NCBI RefSeq assembly: GCF_000422425.1
Contig: NZ_AULT01000015.1
Span: forward strand, 62,001-126,000
Direction of reading: 5' to 3'
Origin: Oceanospirillum beijerinckii DSM 7166
GTDB taxonomy: Bacteria > Pseudomonadota > Gammaproteobacteria > Pseudomonadales > Halomonadaceae
DNA: 64,000 bases
Below the pieces are notes generated by a model, which had not been told where the DNA came from, searched no databases, and worked only from the letters and a program-made list of their open reading frames with translations. How positions within the stretch are numbered: position 1 is the stretch's first letter; each line of letters starts with the position of its first letter. Positions 1-10,923 of the stretch are shown here, one piece after another. The position numbers and the translations under genes are program-made.

Positions 1-294
1 CTCAACGGAATCAATTTCCGGTACCTGAGAGATTGCTTGAATACGCTGCTCAATAGAACGATCCTCCAAGCGCATCAGAGTCTCAGCAATTAGGTGAGTT
101 CGTTCCGAGATCTCCAGCAACAGATCATGCTGCCGTTTGTTATAAGAAGGGATTAGGATGATAGCTTCAATAACAAGTATCCCCAAAAGGACACCGAGTA
201 GCACCTTTACAGTTAGTGGAGATTTCACCATCTCCAGATAACCACCTAGTTGCGTAATAATACGATATCTCAGAGCCTTCATACCGGCATCCAT
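1..294 (-). CDS. Membrane-anchored sensor/signalling protein, N-terminal fragment
   Basis: The reading frame starts with ATG at 294 and stays open for 98 codons to the window edge, so only the N-terminus is seen. A cytoplasmic stretch of about 27 residues is followed by one hydrophobic segment (about residues 28-46, VKVLLGVLLGILVIEAIILI). A helical, charged region follows (KRQHDLLLEISERTHLIAETLMRLEDRS), as expected for the periplasmic start or linker of a sensor kinase, cyclase or diguanylate cyclase. No catalytic domain is in view, so the enzyme class cannot be assigned. A second ATG four codons downstream is an alternative start. It is co-directional with the peptidase gene downstream of it in coordinates, but separated by about 120 bp. 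Confidence 0.6.
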   Translation of the reverse strand, partial: MDAGMKALRYRIITQLGGYLEMVKSPLTVKVLLGVLLGILVIEAIILIPSYNKRQHDLLLEISERTHLIAETLMRLEDRSIEQRIQAISQVPEIDSVE

Positions 295-417
295 TCTGGC
301 TGAATAATCATGACGTTTGTTAATAACGAGAAGTGATTGCTACGCCATAATTACTCAGCAAAATTAAAACAAAGTTGACGTTTCAGTAGAATCAGAGCGG
401 CACAGTAATATAAAACT

Positions 418-1245
418 CTAGTGGTCTAAAAACAGCGCCGGGTCTACACGGGCTTTATTCAGTGTTACAGTCCAGTGCAGATGAGGACCTGTTACCCGGC
501 CGGTCGCTCCCACATCACCAATCTGTTGACCTGCGGTCACTTGATCGCCCACTTTCAGATTTTCAGTACGGGACAAGTGACAATACAGCATCGTTAAACC
601 TTGACCGTGATCGATAATGACAGTCTTACCATTAAAATAGTAGTCACCGATTGCCGCGATCTTCCCGTTTAATGCTGACAGTACAGGGGTTCCCGTCGGC
701 GCTGCGATATCCATACCACTGTGAGGCCGACGCGGCTGACCATTAAATACCCGGCGCAAGCCAAACGAGCTACTAATACGCCCCTCTGTCGGTTGTATCA
801 GGCTTGACTGTTCGTAAACGACAGGCTTAAAGGTATCCATCGCTCCACGAATAACAGGTGTTTCTTTACGAATACGCTCAAGCTGCTTAGGGTCAGGATT
901 AACGTGTTTTTTCTTTACCGTTAAACGCTGCTCTTGATATGCCTTATGCTTCACCTGTATAGGAAAAGGCTTATCTCCTTCCTTGGTACGCCAATAGGCT
1001 TGATACTGCCCCTCTTTTAGCGATAGTGGTAGCCCAACCAAGGCGAACCATTCACCATTTTTTTTAGCTGTATAGACCCGATTTTCCTGGAAAAAAACAT
1101 GGGGCGGGGCATCCCCTTTTTGTGGCAGCGATATCACAGCAACACCACCTGGAACCCGGCTATCTTTAGGTATGAACTCAGCCAGAGCACTGGCAGAAAT
1201 AAATATCGACAGCATTAACAGGCTTGTTTTAGCAGCTCGAATCAA
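418..1245 (-). CDS. M23 family metallopeptidase (LytM-type peptidoglycan endopeptidase), exported
   Basis: Predicted zinc endopeptidase or LytM-family factor acting on peptidoglycan cross-links in the periplasm. The C-terminal LytM domain (about residues 150-275) shows the zinc-site pattern: HSGMDIAAPTGTPV (HxxxD), CHLSR, and the final GPHLHW HxH motif. The likely start is TTG at 1245. It is preceded by AGGAG with 7-nt spacing and opens directly into a signal peptide (basic LIRAAK, hydrophobic LLMLSIFISA, then SALA before the mature protein). An ATG 23 codons upstream (1314) is possible but would put about 20 polar residues in front of the signal peptide. The 275-residue length and the single domain fit stand-alone LytM proteins. 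The call is firm for family; substrate preference is unknown. Confidence 0.85.
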   Translation of the reverse strand: MIRAAKTSLLMLSIFISASALAEFIPKDSRVPGGVAVISLPQKGDAPPHVFFQENRVYTAKKNGEWFALVGLPLSLKEGQYQAYWRTKEGDKPFPIQVKHKAYQEQRLTVKKKHVNPDPKQLERIRKETPVIRGAMDTFKPVVYEQSSLIQPTEGRISSSFGLRRVFNGQPRRPHSGMDIAAPTGTPVLSALNGKIAAIGDYYFNGKTVIIDHGQGLTMLYCHLSRTENLKVGDQVTAGQQIGDVGATGRVTGPHLHWTVTLNKARVDPALFLDH

Positions 1246-1365
1246 CAGACTTCTCCTGGTATGTTCTCGAGTGTTATCAAATCGTTGTAGAACACCAGTG
1301 TGCAGCACTGGCATTAAGAGTCAAGTTGCAACTCGGCTTTTCGCTATTAAACATTAAATTTCGGA

Positions 1366-2250
1366 TCAGTCCTGACGACACAGATCAATCCAACGCTGCA
1401 CACCGGCACTGCGATACTTCTGCTTATGCAGAACAAAATAAAAGTGCCTTTGCGTATTACGCTGAGGTATTTTCAACGGTACCAGGCTCCCGCGCTTAAA
1501 GGCATCCTCCAGAGCCACTTGAGATAAACAACCCACTCCTAAACCTGCTTCAACCGCCCGCTTAATCGCTTCTGTATGCTGTAGCTCCAACAAAACATTC
1601 AGCTGAGGTAAAATCCCACTCATAATACGATCAAAGGTCTGGCGCGTACCTGAGCCGGCTTCCCGTAAGATCCAGGTTTGCTCCAGTAACTCCTCATCAC
1701 TGAGCGGCCGCTCATTACGCTGTGCCAGCGGATGCCCCGGACTGCAAAACACCACCAGCTCATCTTGCCGCCAAGGGATCACATCCAGCTCCGGCTGTTG
1801 TAACTCACCTTCAACTAAACCCAGGTCCAACTCAAAGTTGAGCACTTTTTTAGCAATAGCAGCGGTATTTTCCACATCCAGCATCACCTTAGCCTCAGGA
1901 TGCTGAGCCATATAGGACGCCATAATCTTTACCGCCAGATAATTCCCTATTGTCAGGGTTGCCCCTACTTTCAGATTGCCTGGCTGCTGATGTTGCCGAA
2001 GCACCGTCTCAAGTTCATTTGCCTGAGACAACAGAGCCTCAGCCTGAGGCCTTACCAAACGCCCCAGCTCATTCAACTGTAAGCGCTTACCGACCCGATC
2101 AAAAAGCTGAATATCAAACTGCTGCTCCAGCTCCTTCAACGCACTACTGGCCGCAGATTGAGACATCGACAGACTGTTTGCCGCCCTAGTAATGTTTTCA
2201 AAGTGCGCTGCAGCCAGAAAAACCTCAAGCTGTCTTAAACTGTATTTCAT
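1366..2250 (-). CDS. finR: LysR-family regulator, FinR-like
   Basis: A 294-residue LysR-type regulator. The N-terminal winged helix-turn-helix is at about residues 3-62 (RAANSLSMSQSAASSALKEL). A substrate-binding-like effector domain follows from about residue 90, with the GSGTRQTF segment typical of the family. It is divergently transcribed from the ferredoxin-NADP reductase gene. In Pseudomonas the same arrangement is finR-fpr, where FinR activates fpr under superoxide or other redox stress. By synteny this gene is FinR-like and probably binds the 170-bp intergenic region, which holds a LysR-type dyad. The effector and regulon cannot be read from the sequence. The LysR assignment is certain and the FinR name is inferred from position and similarity. 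Confidence 0.85.
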   Translation of the reverse strand: MKYSLRQLEVFLAAAHFENITRAANSLSMSQSAASSALKELEQQFDIQLFDRVGKRLQLNELGRLVRPQAEALLSQANELETVLRQHQQPGNLKVGATLTIGNYLAVKIMASYMAQHPEAKVMLDVENTAAIAKKVLNFELDLGLVEGELQQPELDVIPWRQDELVVFCSPGHPLAQRNERPLSDEELLEQTWILREAGSGTRQTFDRIMSGILPQLNVLLELQHTEAIKRAVEAGLGVGCLSQVALEDAFKRGSLVPLKIPQRNTQRHFYFVLHKQKYRSAGVQRWIDLCRQD

Positions 2251-2270
2251 TGCTTAATCAACAGGTTAAC

Positions 2271-2289
2271 TATACTTCACTCTAGTATA
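2271..2289. promoter_or_regulatory. Candidate LysR-type operator between finR and fpr
   Basis: TATAC and GTATA half-sites (2271-2275 and 2285-2289) form a dyad with nine bases between arms, of the T-N11-A kind bound by LysR regulators. It lies 20-40 bp upstream of the finR start and about 130 bp upstream of fpr. This is a position and symmetry argument only. Confidence 0.35.
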
Positions 2290-2422
2290 ACGATTTTTTA
2301 GATAACAAAAATCAAAATTACCCATTTCCCCGATACTGAATATTCACTCTACAATTGCCCTAATCTTATTTAATCACTCTGGTTCAAACTTATACACCAG
2401 AGCCTTTGCCCTAGGAGGCCAT

Positions 2423-3196
2423 ATGTCTGCACTGCTAAAAGAAGAGGTATTGAGCGTACACCACTGGACCGACAACCTGTTCAGTTTTACAACCAGCAGG
2501 GCATCTTCCCTACGTTTTAAAAATGGTCACTTCATTATGATCGGCCTGGAAGTTGAAGGACGCCCGCTGATGCGCGCGTACAGCATTGCCAGTGCAAATT
2601 ACGAGGATCACCTGGAGTTCTTCAGCATTAAAGTACCCGATGGCCCACTGACATCCCGCCTGCAAAATATTCAGCCGGGAGATGAAATTATGCTGAGCAG
2701 TAAACCGACAGGAACACTAGTGAATGATCACTTGCTACCCGGTAAAAATTTGTACTTGATCAGCACTGGCACCGGCCTGGCACCTTTTCTCAGCATTATT
2801 CGTGATCCTGAGATTTACGAACAATACGACAAGGTAATTCTGACCCATGGCTGTCGTTATGTTTCAGAGCTGGCTTATCAAGAGCTGATTATGGATGATC
2901 TTCCTAAGAATGAATATTTTGGCGATCTGATCCGTGAAAAATTGATCTACTACCCAACAGTCACCCGGGAAGCGTTTAAAAATACCGGGCGACTGACTGA
3001 CCTAATGCGCAGTGGCAAACTGTTTGGAGATCTCGGCATGCCTGCCTTTGATGTAGAAAATGATCGCTTTATGATCTGCGGAGGCCCAAGCATGCTGAAA
3101 GAGACCTGTGAAATTCTGAATGAGCAAGGCTTCAGCGAAGGTAAGAACAGCGGTGCTGGTCACTATGTCATTGAACGGGCTTTTGTAGAAAGCTGA
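2423..3196 (+). CDS. fpr: Ferredoxin--NADP+ reductase
   Basis: FAD enzyme of 257 residues that exchanges electrons between NADPH and ferredoxin or flavodoxin in the cytoplasm. It matches the bacterial subclass I Fpr in length and layout. The FAD-binding motif RAYSIAS is at about residues 52-58, the NADP-binding stretch STGTGLAPFLS at about 114-124, and a CGGPSML nucleotide motif near residue 219. The C-terminus ends in VIERAFVES, as in Pseudomonas/Azotobacter Fpr, which lack the plant-type terminal Tyr. The start is fixed by a strong AGGAGG ribosome site 4-9 nt upstream of the ATG. A small 6-bp hairpin (2377-2402) sits in the leader. It is divergent from finR, which is expected to control it. 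It probably supplies reduced ferredoxin for iron-sulfur repair. Confidence 0.95.
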   Translation: MSALLKEEVLSVHHWTDNLFSFTTSRASSLRFKNGHFIMIGLEVEGRPLMRAYSIASANYEDHLEFFSIKVPDGPLTSRLQNIQPGDEIMLSSKPTGTLVNDHLLPGKNLYLISTGTGLAPFLSIIRDPEIYEQYDKVILTHGCRYVSELAYQELIMDDLPKNEYFGDLIREKLIYYPTVTREAFKNTGRLTDLMRSGKLFGDLGMPAFDVENDRFMICGGPSMLKETCEILNEQGFSEGKNSGAGHYVIERAFVES

Positions 3197-3264
3197 TACG
3201 TAGCAGCTGAAAACGACAAGTATAAAGAACCTAACAAGGCTACCACTGAGTAAACCCATAAATA

Positions 3265-3304
3265 AAAACGGGAGCTTTACCGTAAAGTAAGCTCCCGTTT
3301 TTAT
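3265..3304. terminator. Bidirectional rho-independent terminator
   Basis: The inverted arms ACGGGAGCTTtAC and GTAAGCTCCCGT form a strong stem with a short loop, flanked by A-run and T-run. It can serve fpr on the plus strand and the tRNA-Pro transcript on the minus strand. Confidence 0.85.
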
Positions 3305-3315
3305 TAACGATTCGA

Positions 3316-3392
3316 TGGTCGGGATGAAAGGATTTGAACCTTCGCCCCCCTGCACCCCATGCAGGTGCGCTACCAAGCTGCGCCACATCCCG
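3316..3392 (-). tRNA. tRNA-Pro (anticodon GGG)
   Basis: Read on the minus strand it is a 77-nt cloverleaf. The acceptor stem CGGGATG pairs perfectly with CATCCCG, followed by discriminator A and an encoded CCA end. The anticodon stem CCTGC/GCAGG encloses loop ATGGGGT, giving anticodon GGG for proline. The T-arm has the GGTTCAAATCC pattern. It lies just downstream of the ihfA operon, as in many pseudomonad-like genomes. Confidence 0.97.
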
Positions 3393-3515
3393 AAACGTAC
3401 GCGTATTATACCTAAGCAGAAAATAGGTTCAACTACTTTCTACTTCAGTATCAACAGGTTAGAGGCAAATAAAGTCGAGACCTCATTTGCCCCGTTATTC
3501 TGCTGCTAAAGCAAA

Positions 3516-3833
3516 CTACGGACGATAGATCGAATCTTCAACACCGTCGTAATTTTCAACTCGGGACTTGAGCTTCTGGCCCGGCCTGAAAGTCACCACA
3601 CGGCGGGCTGAGATCGGAATCTCTTCGCCTGTTTTTGGATTACGCCCTGGACGTTCACGCTTGTCACGCAGGTCGAAATTACCAAAACCAGACAGTTTTA
3701 CCTGCTCGTTATCTTTCAGACACTCACGAATCTCTTCGAAAAACAGTTCTACCATGTCTTTCGCTTCACGCTTGGTCAGACCCAATTCCAGGTACAGCTT
3801 TTCTGCCATTTCTGCTTTAGTTAACGCGGACAT
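3516..3833 (-). CDS. ihfA: Integration host factor subunit alpha
   Basis: A 105-residue nucleoid protein of the HU/IHF family that dimerises with IhfB and bends DNA sharply at specific sites. N-terminal helices ([19 protein letters not shown]) are followed by the beta arm with the DNA-intercalating region. Landmark segments are [22 protein letters not shown] and [12 protein letters not shown], diagnostic of IHF alpha rather than HU. The gene starts 5 bp after the pheT stop. It is the last member of the thrS-infC-rpmI-rplT-pheST-ihfA operon, the usual place for ihfA in gammaproteobacteria. A MerR-family gene that follows ihfA in pseudomonads is absent; tRNA-Pro comes next. Confidence 0.97.
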   Translation of the reverse strand: MSALTKAEMAEKLYLELGLTKREAKDMVELFFEEIRECLKDNEQVKLSGFGNFDLRDKRERPGRNPKTGEEIPISARRVVTFRPGQKLKSRVENYDGVEDSIYRP

Positions 3834-3837
3834 TTTA

Positions 3838-6216
3838 TCAGCTCCTCAGGCTTGCTCCGAACTGCTCTTGTGCAGAGGATACAATCTGATCAACTAAATC
3901 GTTGATTTCCTCATCATTTAGAGTGCGCGAAGCGTCCTGCCACGTCAAGCCCAAAGCAACACTTTTTCTTTGTTCTTCAACGCCTTTGCCTTGATAAACG
4001 TCGAATAAACGCAGCTCTTTCAGGTTTTCACCGGCTTTTTCTTTGATCGCTGCCATCAGATGCGCCACAGGCGTCGCCTCGTCAACCACAAAGGCCAGAT
4101 CACGCCGAACCTCAGGGTATTTGGACAGAGACTCAAAACGTGCTACAACACCGTCCTGCAGCTCAGACAGCTTCAGTTCGAAGGTGTAGACGCTGCCTTT
4201 CAGGCCCAGCTCTTTCTGTACCAGAGGGTGCAGAGCGCCGATATAACCGATCACGTTATCGTTACGGATAATCTGTGCGGTCTGACCTGGGTGCAGAGCA
4301 GGATGCTCAGCAGGCTCAAAACGACACTGATCCAGAATACCGCTGTCCGCCAGCAGAGTTTCCAGATCACCTTTCAGATCGAAGAAATCCATCGCATCGG
4401 ATTGACCGGTCCACCCCTCAGGATCACGACTACCAGTGGCAATAACCGCCAGCATAGGGTCCTGAGCCATCTCTTCGCCCTGCTGAATAAAACACTGACC
4501 GGTTTCAAACAGACGTACACGGCTCTGTTGACGGTTCACGTTATACTGCAGTGCTTTTGTCAGACCTGCGATCAGCGTGGTACGCATCACGGACAGATCT
4601 GCAGAGATCGGGTTAGCCAAAGCAATCGGCGCATTAACCGGATCAAACAGCTTGGACAGACCAGGCTCAATAAAGCTAAAAGTGATCGCTTCCTGATAAC
4701 CACGGGCCGCCAGGGACTGACGAATCAAACGGATCGGTTTGATCGCTTCCGGATTAGCTTCGATACCCAGCGCCATGGTTGGGCTCTTAACCGGCAGATT
4801 GTCGTAGCCGTAGACGCGGGCCACTTCTTCAATCAGATCTTCTTCGATACTGATATCAAAGCGGTGACTCGGCACCTTAGCACGCCATGCGCCGTTTGCT
4901 TCGGTACTCAGTTCCAGGCCCAGACGGGTCAAAATGTCTTCCACCTTCTCCGCTGGCATCTCCATAGCCAGGATCTGGTTCAGACGCTCTGGACGCAGAA
5001 TCACGTCATCACGGGTCGGCAACTTGCCTTCAGCAACCGCTTCTACAACCGGACCGGCTTCACCACCGACGATTTCCAGCAGCAGATTGGTCGCACGCTC
5101 CATCGCTTTCGCTTGCAGCGTAAAGTCTACGCCACGCTCATAGCGGTGAGACGAATCGGTATGCAGGCCGTAGGAACGGGCACGACCAGCAATAGCGATC
5201 GGCTCAAAGAAAGCGCACTCCAGGAAGATATCACTGGACTCTTCCGCCACCTTAGTCTGCTCACCACCCATGATACCAGCCATAGCCACGGCCTTTTCAT
5301 GATCAGCAATTACCAGAGTGTCTTTGTTCAGCTCAACTTCGGAACCATCCAACAGCTCCAGCTTTTCGCCTTGCTCAGCCAGACGTACACGGATACCGCC
5401 AGACAGCTTCGCCAGATCGAAAGCGTGCATTGGCTGACCCAGCTCCAGCAGAACGTAGTTGGTTACGTCGACGACCGGATCAATAGCACGTACGCCGCTA
5501 CGGCGCAGCTTCTCAACCATCCACAGAGGCGTTGTCGCGGTCGGGTTAATCCCCTTGATCACACGGCCTAAGTAGCGAGGACAAGCGTCGTCGTTGATCA
5601 GCTCGATACCAAAAGTCTCATCGATGCCCACCGGTGCAGTCGCAACTTCCGGTACGGTGACTGCCGTTTGAGTCAGCACACCCACTTCACGAGCCAGACC
5701 TGCAATCCCCAAGCAATCACTGCGGTTAGGCGTCAGATCAACTTCCAGAATGGTATCATTCAGGTTCAGGTATTCGCGCAGATCAGCACCCACAGGCGCA
5801 TCTTCTGCCAACTCCATGATACCGCCATGGTCATCGGAAATACCCAGCTCATCTTCAGCACACAGCATGCCAAAAGACTCTACCTGACGCAGCTTGGCTT
5901 TTTTGATCTTAAAATCACCCGGCAGTACGGCACCCACTTTCGCAAAAGCGGTTTTCAGACCCGCACGTGCGTTACTGGCACCACAGACTACCTGGAAGGT
6001 TTCATTACCGTCACTGACAGAACAAACCTGCAGCTTATCGGCATTTGGGTGTTGTTCAGCGGTCAGAATTTCACCAACCACCACACCAGAGAAATCATCT
6101 GCTGCTTTTTCTACACCGTCCACTTCCAGACCGGACAGAGAAAGCAGGCTTTCCAGCTCTTCAGTTGTGATGGATGGATTCACCCATTCACGGAGCCACT
6201 GTTCACTGAATTTCAT
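3838..6216 (-). CDS. pheT: Phenylalanine--tRNA ligase beta subunit
   Basis: A 792-residue beta chain of the (alpha-beta)2 phenylalanyl-tRNA synthetase, of normal bacterial length. The order is an EMAP-II-like tRNA-binding domain at about residues 39-150 ([19 protein letters not shown]), a B3/B4 editing domain around 200-370, a B5 domain around 400-470, a catalytic-like core, and the FDX-ACB anticodon-recognition domain from about 700 ([16 protein letters not shown]). It provides editing of Tyr-tRNA(Phe) and tRNA contacts, while PheS holds the active site. It lies 124 bp downstream of pheS and directly upstream of ihfA in the same transcript. A long open frame on the opposite strand is a by-product of codon usage. 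Confidence 0.97.
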   Translation of the reverse strand: MKFSEQWLREWVNPSITTEELESLLSLSGLEVDGVEKAADDFSGVVVGEILTAEQHPNADKLQVCSVSDGNETFQVVCGASNARAGLKTAFAKVGAVLPGDFKIKKAKLRQVESFGMLCAEDELGISDDHGGIMELAEDAPVGADLREYLNLNDTILEVDLTPNRSDCLGIAGLAREVGVLTQTAVTVPEVATAPVGIDETFGIELINDDACPRYLGRVIKGINPTATTPLWMVEKLRRSGVRAIDPVVDVTNYVLLELGQPMHAFDLAKLSGGIRVRLAEQGEKLELLDGSEVELNKDTLVIADHEKAVAMAGIMGGEQTKVAEESSDIFLECAFFEPIAIAGRARSYGLHTDSSHRYERGVDFTLQAKAMERATNLLLEIVGGEAGPVVEAVAEGKLPTRDDVILRPERLNQILAMEMPAEKVEDILTRLGLELSTEANGAWRAKVPSHRFDISIEEDLIEEVARVYGYDNLPVKSPTMALGIEANPEAIKPIRLIRQSLAARGYQEAITFSFIEPGLSKLFDPVNAPIALANPISADLSVMRTTLIAGLTKALQYNVNRQQSRVRLFETGQCFIQQGEEMAQDPMLAVIATGSRDPEGWTGQSDAMDFFDLKGDLETLLADSGILDQCRFEPAEHPALHPGQTAQIIRNDNVIGYIGALHPLVQKELGLKGSVYTFELKLSELQDGVVARFESLSKYPEVRRDLAFVVDEATPVAHLMAAIKEKAGENLKELRLFDVYQGKGVEEQRKSVALGLTWQDASRTLNDEEINDLVDQIVSSAQEQFGASLRS

Positions 6217-6340
6217 TTTTCTTTCCTGAATCTTGCAAAATACGTTGGTACGGCTCAGGTCTTATTATTTCTGCTGCACATTTTTCATCGGAAGCACTGC
6301 TGCTCAACAATTCAATCTCATGCAACAAAACAATATCTGA

Positions 6341-7378
<1,038 letters not shown>

Positions 7379-7379
7379 A

Positions 7380-7424
7380 AGACTCATGCTGCTGCACGGT
7401 CATCATCATTACCCTAAATGCCAT
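7380..7424 (-). other. Possible short leader ORF upstream of the pheST attenuator
   Basis: On the minus strand a frame beginning at ATG near 7424 reads MAFRVMMMTVQQHES and ends with TAA, whose last base abuts the terminator hairpin. Three consecutive ATG codons follow an AGGG sequence that could serve as a ribosome site. Position matches the PheM leader, but only one Phe codon is present, so classic Phe-codon stalling is doubtful. Translation is not shown. Confidence 0.3.
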
Positions 7425-7447
7425 TTAAGACATTCGGGAACGAGATC

Positions 7448-7804
7448 TTAAGCTAGCGCTGCTTTCGCTTTCTCAACGATGGCAGCAAATACCGCTTTCT
7501 CGTATACAGCCAGATCAGCCAGAACTTTACGGTCGATCTCGATGTTGGCTTTCTTCAGGCCCGCGATGAAGCGGCTGTAAGACAGACCATTGATACGAGC
7601 TGCAGCGTTGATACGTGCAATCCACAGAGCGCGGAATTGACGCTTACGCTGACGACGGTCACGGTAAGCGTACTGACCCGCTTTGATAACCGCTTGTTTA
7701 GCTACACGGAATACACGGCTACGAGCGCCGTAGTAACCTTTAGCTTGCTTAAGAACTTTCTTATGACGACGACGCGCCACCACACCACGTTTTACGCGAG
7801 GCAT
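7448..7804 (-). CDS. rplT: 50S ribosomal protein L20
   Basis: A 118-residue L20, full length and highly conserved: [18 protein letters not shown] at the start, the basic N-terminal extension with [17 protein letters not shown], and the globular C-terminus ending in [10 protein letters not shown]. It binds 23S rRNA early in 50S assembly. In enterobacteria L20 also represses translation of the rpmI-rplT part of this operon. It lies 30 bp after rpmI and upstream of the pheST attenuator. Confidence 0.98.
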   Translation of the reverse strand: MPRVKRGVVARRRHKKVLKQAKGYYGARSRVFRVAKQAVIKAGQYAYRDRRQRKRQFRALWIARINAAARINGLSYSRFIAGLKKANIEIDRKVLADLAVYEKAVFAAIVEKAKAALA

Positions 7805-7834
7805 AACTTACTCCTGACTTAAAGATTCAAAAAA

Positions 7835-8029
7835 TTACAGATTAGGCAGCATGCGTTGTACTAACGCCTGATCCGCAGCAGTCAGCTGCCTCATAGGACG
7901 CAGCTGACGCTTACGCTTAGTCGATTTTTTGGTCAGGATGTGGCTACGGAAAGACTGCTTGTGCTTGATTCCGTTACCAGTCTTGCGAAAACGCTTTGCA
8001 GCGCCGCTGTTTGATTTGATTTTAGGCAT
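7835..8029 (-). CDS. rpmI: 50S ribosomal protein L35
   Basis: A 64-residue L35: [18 protein letters not shown] at the N-terminus, then the basic [15 protein letters not shown] segment, ending MLPNL. The ATG at 8029 is chosen because L35 proteins begin MPKIK. An in-frame TTG three codons upstream would add MFT and sits only two bases from the GGAG ribosome site. It is located between infC and rplT as in other bacteria. Confidence 0.97.
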   Translation of the reverse strand: MPKIKSNSGAAKRFRKTGNGIKHKQSFRSHILTKKSTKRKRQLRPMRQLTAADQALVQRMLPNL

Positions 8030-8082
8030 TGTAAACAATACTCCGCATTCAATTTTTCTTCATCTGAAACTATAAAACAAAG

Positions 8083-8131
8083 TGAACCACCCTCTTTAAC
8101 CAAGATATTACTCAGTCAAGACAGTGGTTCA
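8083..8131 (-). promoter_or_regulatory. Candidate L20-type operator hairpin between infC and rpmI
   Basis: Arms 8083-8090 and 8124-8131 are perfect 8-base complements (TGAACCAC/GTGGTTCA) enclosing 33 nt, just after the infC stop and ahead of rpmI. In E. coli L20 represses rpmI-rplT by binding structured mRNA in this region. The same role here is inferred from position only. Confidence 0.35.
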
Positions 8132-8148
8132 ACCTTGAAGAATCAGGA

Positions 8149-8688
8149 TTATTTTTTCTTCTTCGGTGACAACACCGTGACCATCTGACGACCTTCCATT
8201 TTCGGACGGGCCTCAACGATAGCCATTTCCCCCAGGTCTGCCTCGATGCGCTGCATCAATTTCATACCCAGTTCTTGGTGCGCCACCTCACGACCGCGGA
8301 AACGCAGCGTAATCTTGGCTTTATCACCATCTTCCAGGAAACGTATCAGGTTGCGCAGTTTTACCTGATAATCCCCATCTTCCGTGCCAGGACGGAACTT
8401 AACTTCCTTGACTTTAGTCTGGGTTTGGTTCTTTTTCTGAGCTGCCTTTTGTTTTTTCAGCTCATACTGATACCGACCATAGTCCATAATCTTACAGACA
8501 ATCGGATCAGACTTAGCGATTTGAACCAGGTCCAGACCGGCTTCTTGTGCTGCGGCCAATGCCTGTGACAGGGGTACAACACCTACCTGTTCACCATCTG
8601 CATCGATTAAACGCAGTTCCTTAGCACGAATGTTCTCATTAATCGGCGCAACTTCTACGTTGCGACCTCTAGGGTTATTCCGCTTAAT
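8149..8688 (-). CDS. infC: Translation initiation factor IF-3 (AUU start)
   Basis: The protein is 179 residues, the normal IF-3 length, only when read from the ATT codon at 8688. That codon is preceded by GGAG with 8-nt spacing. No ATG or GTG gives a full N-domain. From this start the product begins [19 protein letters not shown] and contains the N-domain signature [15 protein letters not shown]. The linker and C-domain follow ([38 protein letters not shown]), ending in SPKKKK. IF-3 binds the 30S subunit, prevents subunit joining and rejects non-standard start codons. The AUU start is the classic autoregulatory device. The start codon lies 20 bp after the thrS stop. Confidence 0.96.
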   Translation of the reverse strand: MKRNNPRGRNVEVAPINENIRAKELRLIDADGEQVGVVPLSQALAAAQEAGLDLVQIAKSDPIVCKIMDYGRYQYELKKQKAAQKKNQTQTKVKEVKFRPGTEDGDYQVKLRNLIRFLEDGDKAKITLRFRGREVAHQELGMKLMQRIEADLGEMAIVEARPKMEGRQMVTVLSPKKKK

Positions 8689-8708
8689 AGCTAAATCTCC
8701 ACTATTTT

Positions 8709-10607
8709 TTAGTCGCGGTTAAAGCTTAACAGCGCTTCAACCTGCTCAATACTCATGCTGCCCAGATCTTCACCGGATCGGGAACGCACGGCAACCGTTC
8801 CTGCCTCAACTTCCTTATCACCGATAACTGCAAGGTAAGGCACTTTATGAATCGTGTGTTCACGAATTTTAAAGCCGATCTTCTCGTTTCTCAAGTCCGA
8901 AGATGCACGGAAACCCTTATTTCTCAGAGTTTTTTCAATTTTCTGGCAATATTCTGCCTGCTTGTCGGTAATATTCATGATTACCAGCTGCTTTGGTGCC
9001 AACCAAGTTGGCAGCGCACCAGCATAGTGCTCAATCAGAATACCGATAAAGCGCTCGAAAGAACCCAGTGCTGCACGGTGCAACATTACAGGAGTCTTGC
9101 GCTCACCTTCGTGATCGACATATTCCGCCCCCAGTCGACCGGGCATTGAGAAGTCAACCTGAATAGTACCACACTGCCATACACGATCCAGACAATCACG
9201 CAAAGAGAACTCAATCTTAGGACCGTAGAAGGCCCCCTCTCCCGGCAACAGTTCAAATTCCAGGCCTTTAGCATTCAATGCATCAGACAGCGCGGCTTCT
9301 GCTTTATCCCAAACCTCATCAGAACCTACACGCTGCTCCGGACGGGTAGACAGCTTGTATTCGATACTGGTAAAGCCAAAGTCCGCATACACTTCATGCA
9401 GCAGATCGATAAACTCAGATACCTCGGATTGAATCTGATCCTCTGTACAGAAGATATGGCCATCATCCTGAGTAAAACCACGTACACGCATCAGGCCGTG
9501 CAGAGAACCGGAGTACTCATTACGGTGACAGGAGCCAAACTCAGCCATACGCAAAGGCAGCTCACGGTAAGACTTCAACCCTTGGTTAAACACTTGAATG
9601 TGGCACGGACAGTTCATTGGCTTAACAGCATAATCACGATGCTCAGAGTGAGTCGTGAACATCTGCTCATGGAACTTATCCCAGTGACCGGATTTCTCCC
9701 ACAGCGTACGCTCAACGACTTGAGGAGTTTTAACCTCTTTATAGTCATGAAGATCCAGCTTACGACGCATGTAGTTTTCAATAGTTTGGTACAAAGACCA
9801 ACCTTCCGGATGCCAGAATACCATTCCTGGCGCTTCTTCCTGCATATGAAACAGGTTCAGCTGCTTACCCAGCTTACGGTGATCACGCTTTTCAGCTTCT
9901 TCTAGGCGATGCAGATAAGCTTTTAACTCTTTTTTGTCCGCCCAGGCCGTACCATAGATGCGTTGCAGCATCTCATTCTTGGAATCACCACGCCAGTAGG
10001 CACCGGCAACCTTCATCAGTTTAAAGGCTTTTATATGACCAGTTGATGGAACATGAGGCCCCCGGCACAGGTCGATAAAGTCGCCCTGCTGGTAGAAAGA
10101 CAGCGGCTCTTCACCCGGAATATCCTGAATGATCTCAACCTTGTACTTCTCGCCTTTCTCTTCAAACAGCGCTACAGCTTCATCACGAGACAGTACGGAA
10201 CGCTCTACCTTGTAGTCATTCTTCGCCAGCTCTTTCATGCGCGCTTCAATTTTCTCCAGATCTTCCGGAGTAAACGGACGCTCAAACGCAAAGTCATAGT
10301 AGAAACCATTATCCACAACAGGACCGATGGTTACCTGAGCACTTGGGAACAGGTCTTGTACAGCCATAGCCATCAGGTGCGCACACGAGTGACGAATCGT
10401 ATCCAAACCCTCTTCATCACGAGCCGTGATGATCGCAAGCTCCACATCCTTATCGATCTGGTAAGAGGTATCTACCAGAACACCATCGACTTTACCTGCC
10501 AGTGCAGCCTTTGCCAGACCCGCACCGATATCAGCAGCTACATCATGCACTGTAACCGCTTGATTAAATGAACGCTGACTACCGTCAGGAAGAGTAATTA
10601 CCGGCAT
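8709..10607 (-). CDS. thrS: Threonine--tRNA ligase
   Basis: A 632-residue class II synthetase. An N-terminal TGS domain ([14 protein letters not shown], about residues 1-62) is followed by the editing domain with the HxxxH site HSCAHLMA. The catalytic core has the zinc cysteine in [10 protein letters not shown], motif 2 ([15 protein letters not shown]) and motif 3 ([18 protein letters not shown]). The C-terminal anticodon-binding domain begins near residue 535. It is the first gene of the operon. No T-box-like leader is evident, and gammaproteobacterial thrS is usually controlled by protein binding to its own mRNA. The upstream 316 bp are shared with the divergent GAF/HD-GYP gene. Confidence 0.98.
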   Translation of the reverse strand: MPVITLPDGSQRSFNQAVTVHDVAADIGAGLAKAALAGKVDGVLVDTSYQIDKDVELAIITARDEEGLDTIRHSCAHLMAMAVQDLFPSAQVTIGPVVDNGFYYDFAFERPFTPEDLEKIEARMKELAKNDYKVERSVLSRDEAVALFEEKGEKYKVEIIQDIPGEEPLSFYQQGDFIDLCRGPHVPSTGHIKAFKLMKVAGAYWRGDSKNEMLQRIYGTAWADKKELKAYLHRLEEAEKRDHRKLGKQLNLFHMQEEAPGMVFWHPEGWSLYQTIENYMRRKLDLHDYKEVKTPQVVERTLWEKSGHWDKFHEQMFTTHSEHRDYAVKPMNCPCHIQVFNQGLKSYRELPLRMAEFGSCHRNEYSGSLHGLMRVRGFTQDDGHIFCTEDQIQSEVSEFIDLLHEVYADFGFTSIEYKLSTRPEQRVGSDEVWDKAEAALSDALNAKGLEFELLPGEGAFYGPKIEFSLRDCLDRVWQCGTIQVDFSMPGRLGAEYVDHEGERKTPVMLHRAALGSFERFIGILIEHYAGALPTWLAPKQLVIMNITDKQAEYCQKIEKTLRNKGFRASSDLRNEKIGFKIREHTIHKVPYLAVIGDKEVEAGTVAVRSRSGEDLGSMSIEQVEALLSFNRD

Positions 10608-10923
10608 AACTTATCCTATCTCTCTATGGCGGACCCCTACGAAAGGCCTGCCAGAGTTTAATTACATTTCAAAAAAATCTACAAAATACCAAGGCGCGAG
10701 ATCATACCATTTAGACCTCTTGGAAGCTATCATCCCATCTGAATCGTTTTTTAATTCATATGGTTTCGCTAGAATAGCTAAACTGACAATAAAGACTAGA
10801 CGCTATACAGTGACAGCTTGACGAGCAAACAAGAAGTAAGGCGTAAAAATCTCAGTTATGGAAAAAACCAGGACATGACGTCAACTAAAGGACCTTGGAA
10901 CATCAATAAAATGGCGACACGAT
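10608..10923. other. Divergent intergenic region thrS / HD-GYP gene
   Basis: A 316-bp gap that must contain the start signals of the thrS operon (minus strand) and the HD-GYP gene (plus strand). A TATGAT-like -10 element for thrS is visible near 10703-10708 on the minus strand, without a convincing -35. No ORF or strong hairpin was seen. Confidence 0.4.

Noticed and set aside
3002-3388. A 128-codon minus-strand frame over fpr and the tRNA-Pro gene
   Set aside because: It runs through a tRNA and a terminator and is antisense to fpr.
4060-5571. A 503-codon open frame on the plus strand opposite pheT
   Set aside because: It lies wholly antisense to a gene with unmistakable domains. Its translation is rich in Arg/Gln/Thr/His as expected from reversed GC-biased codons, and it has no ribosome site.
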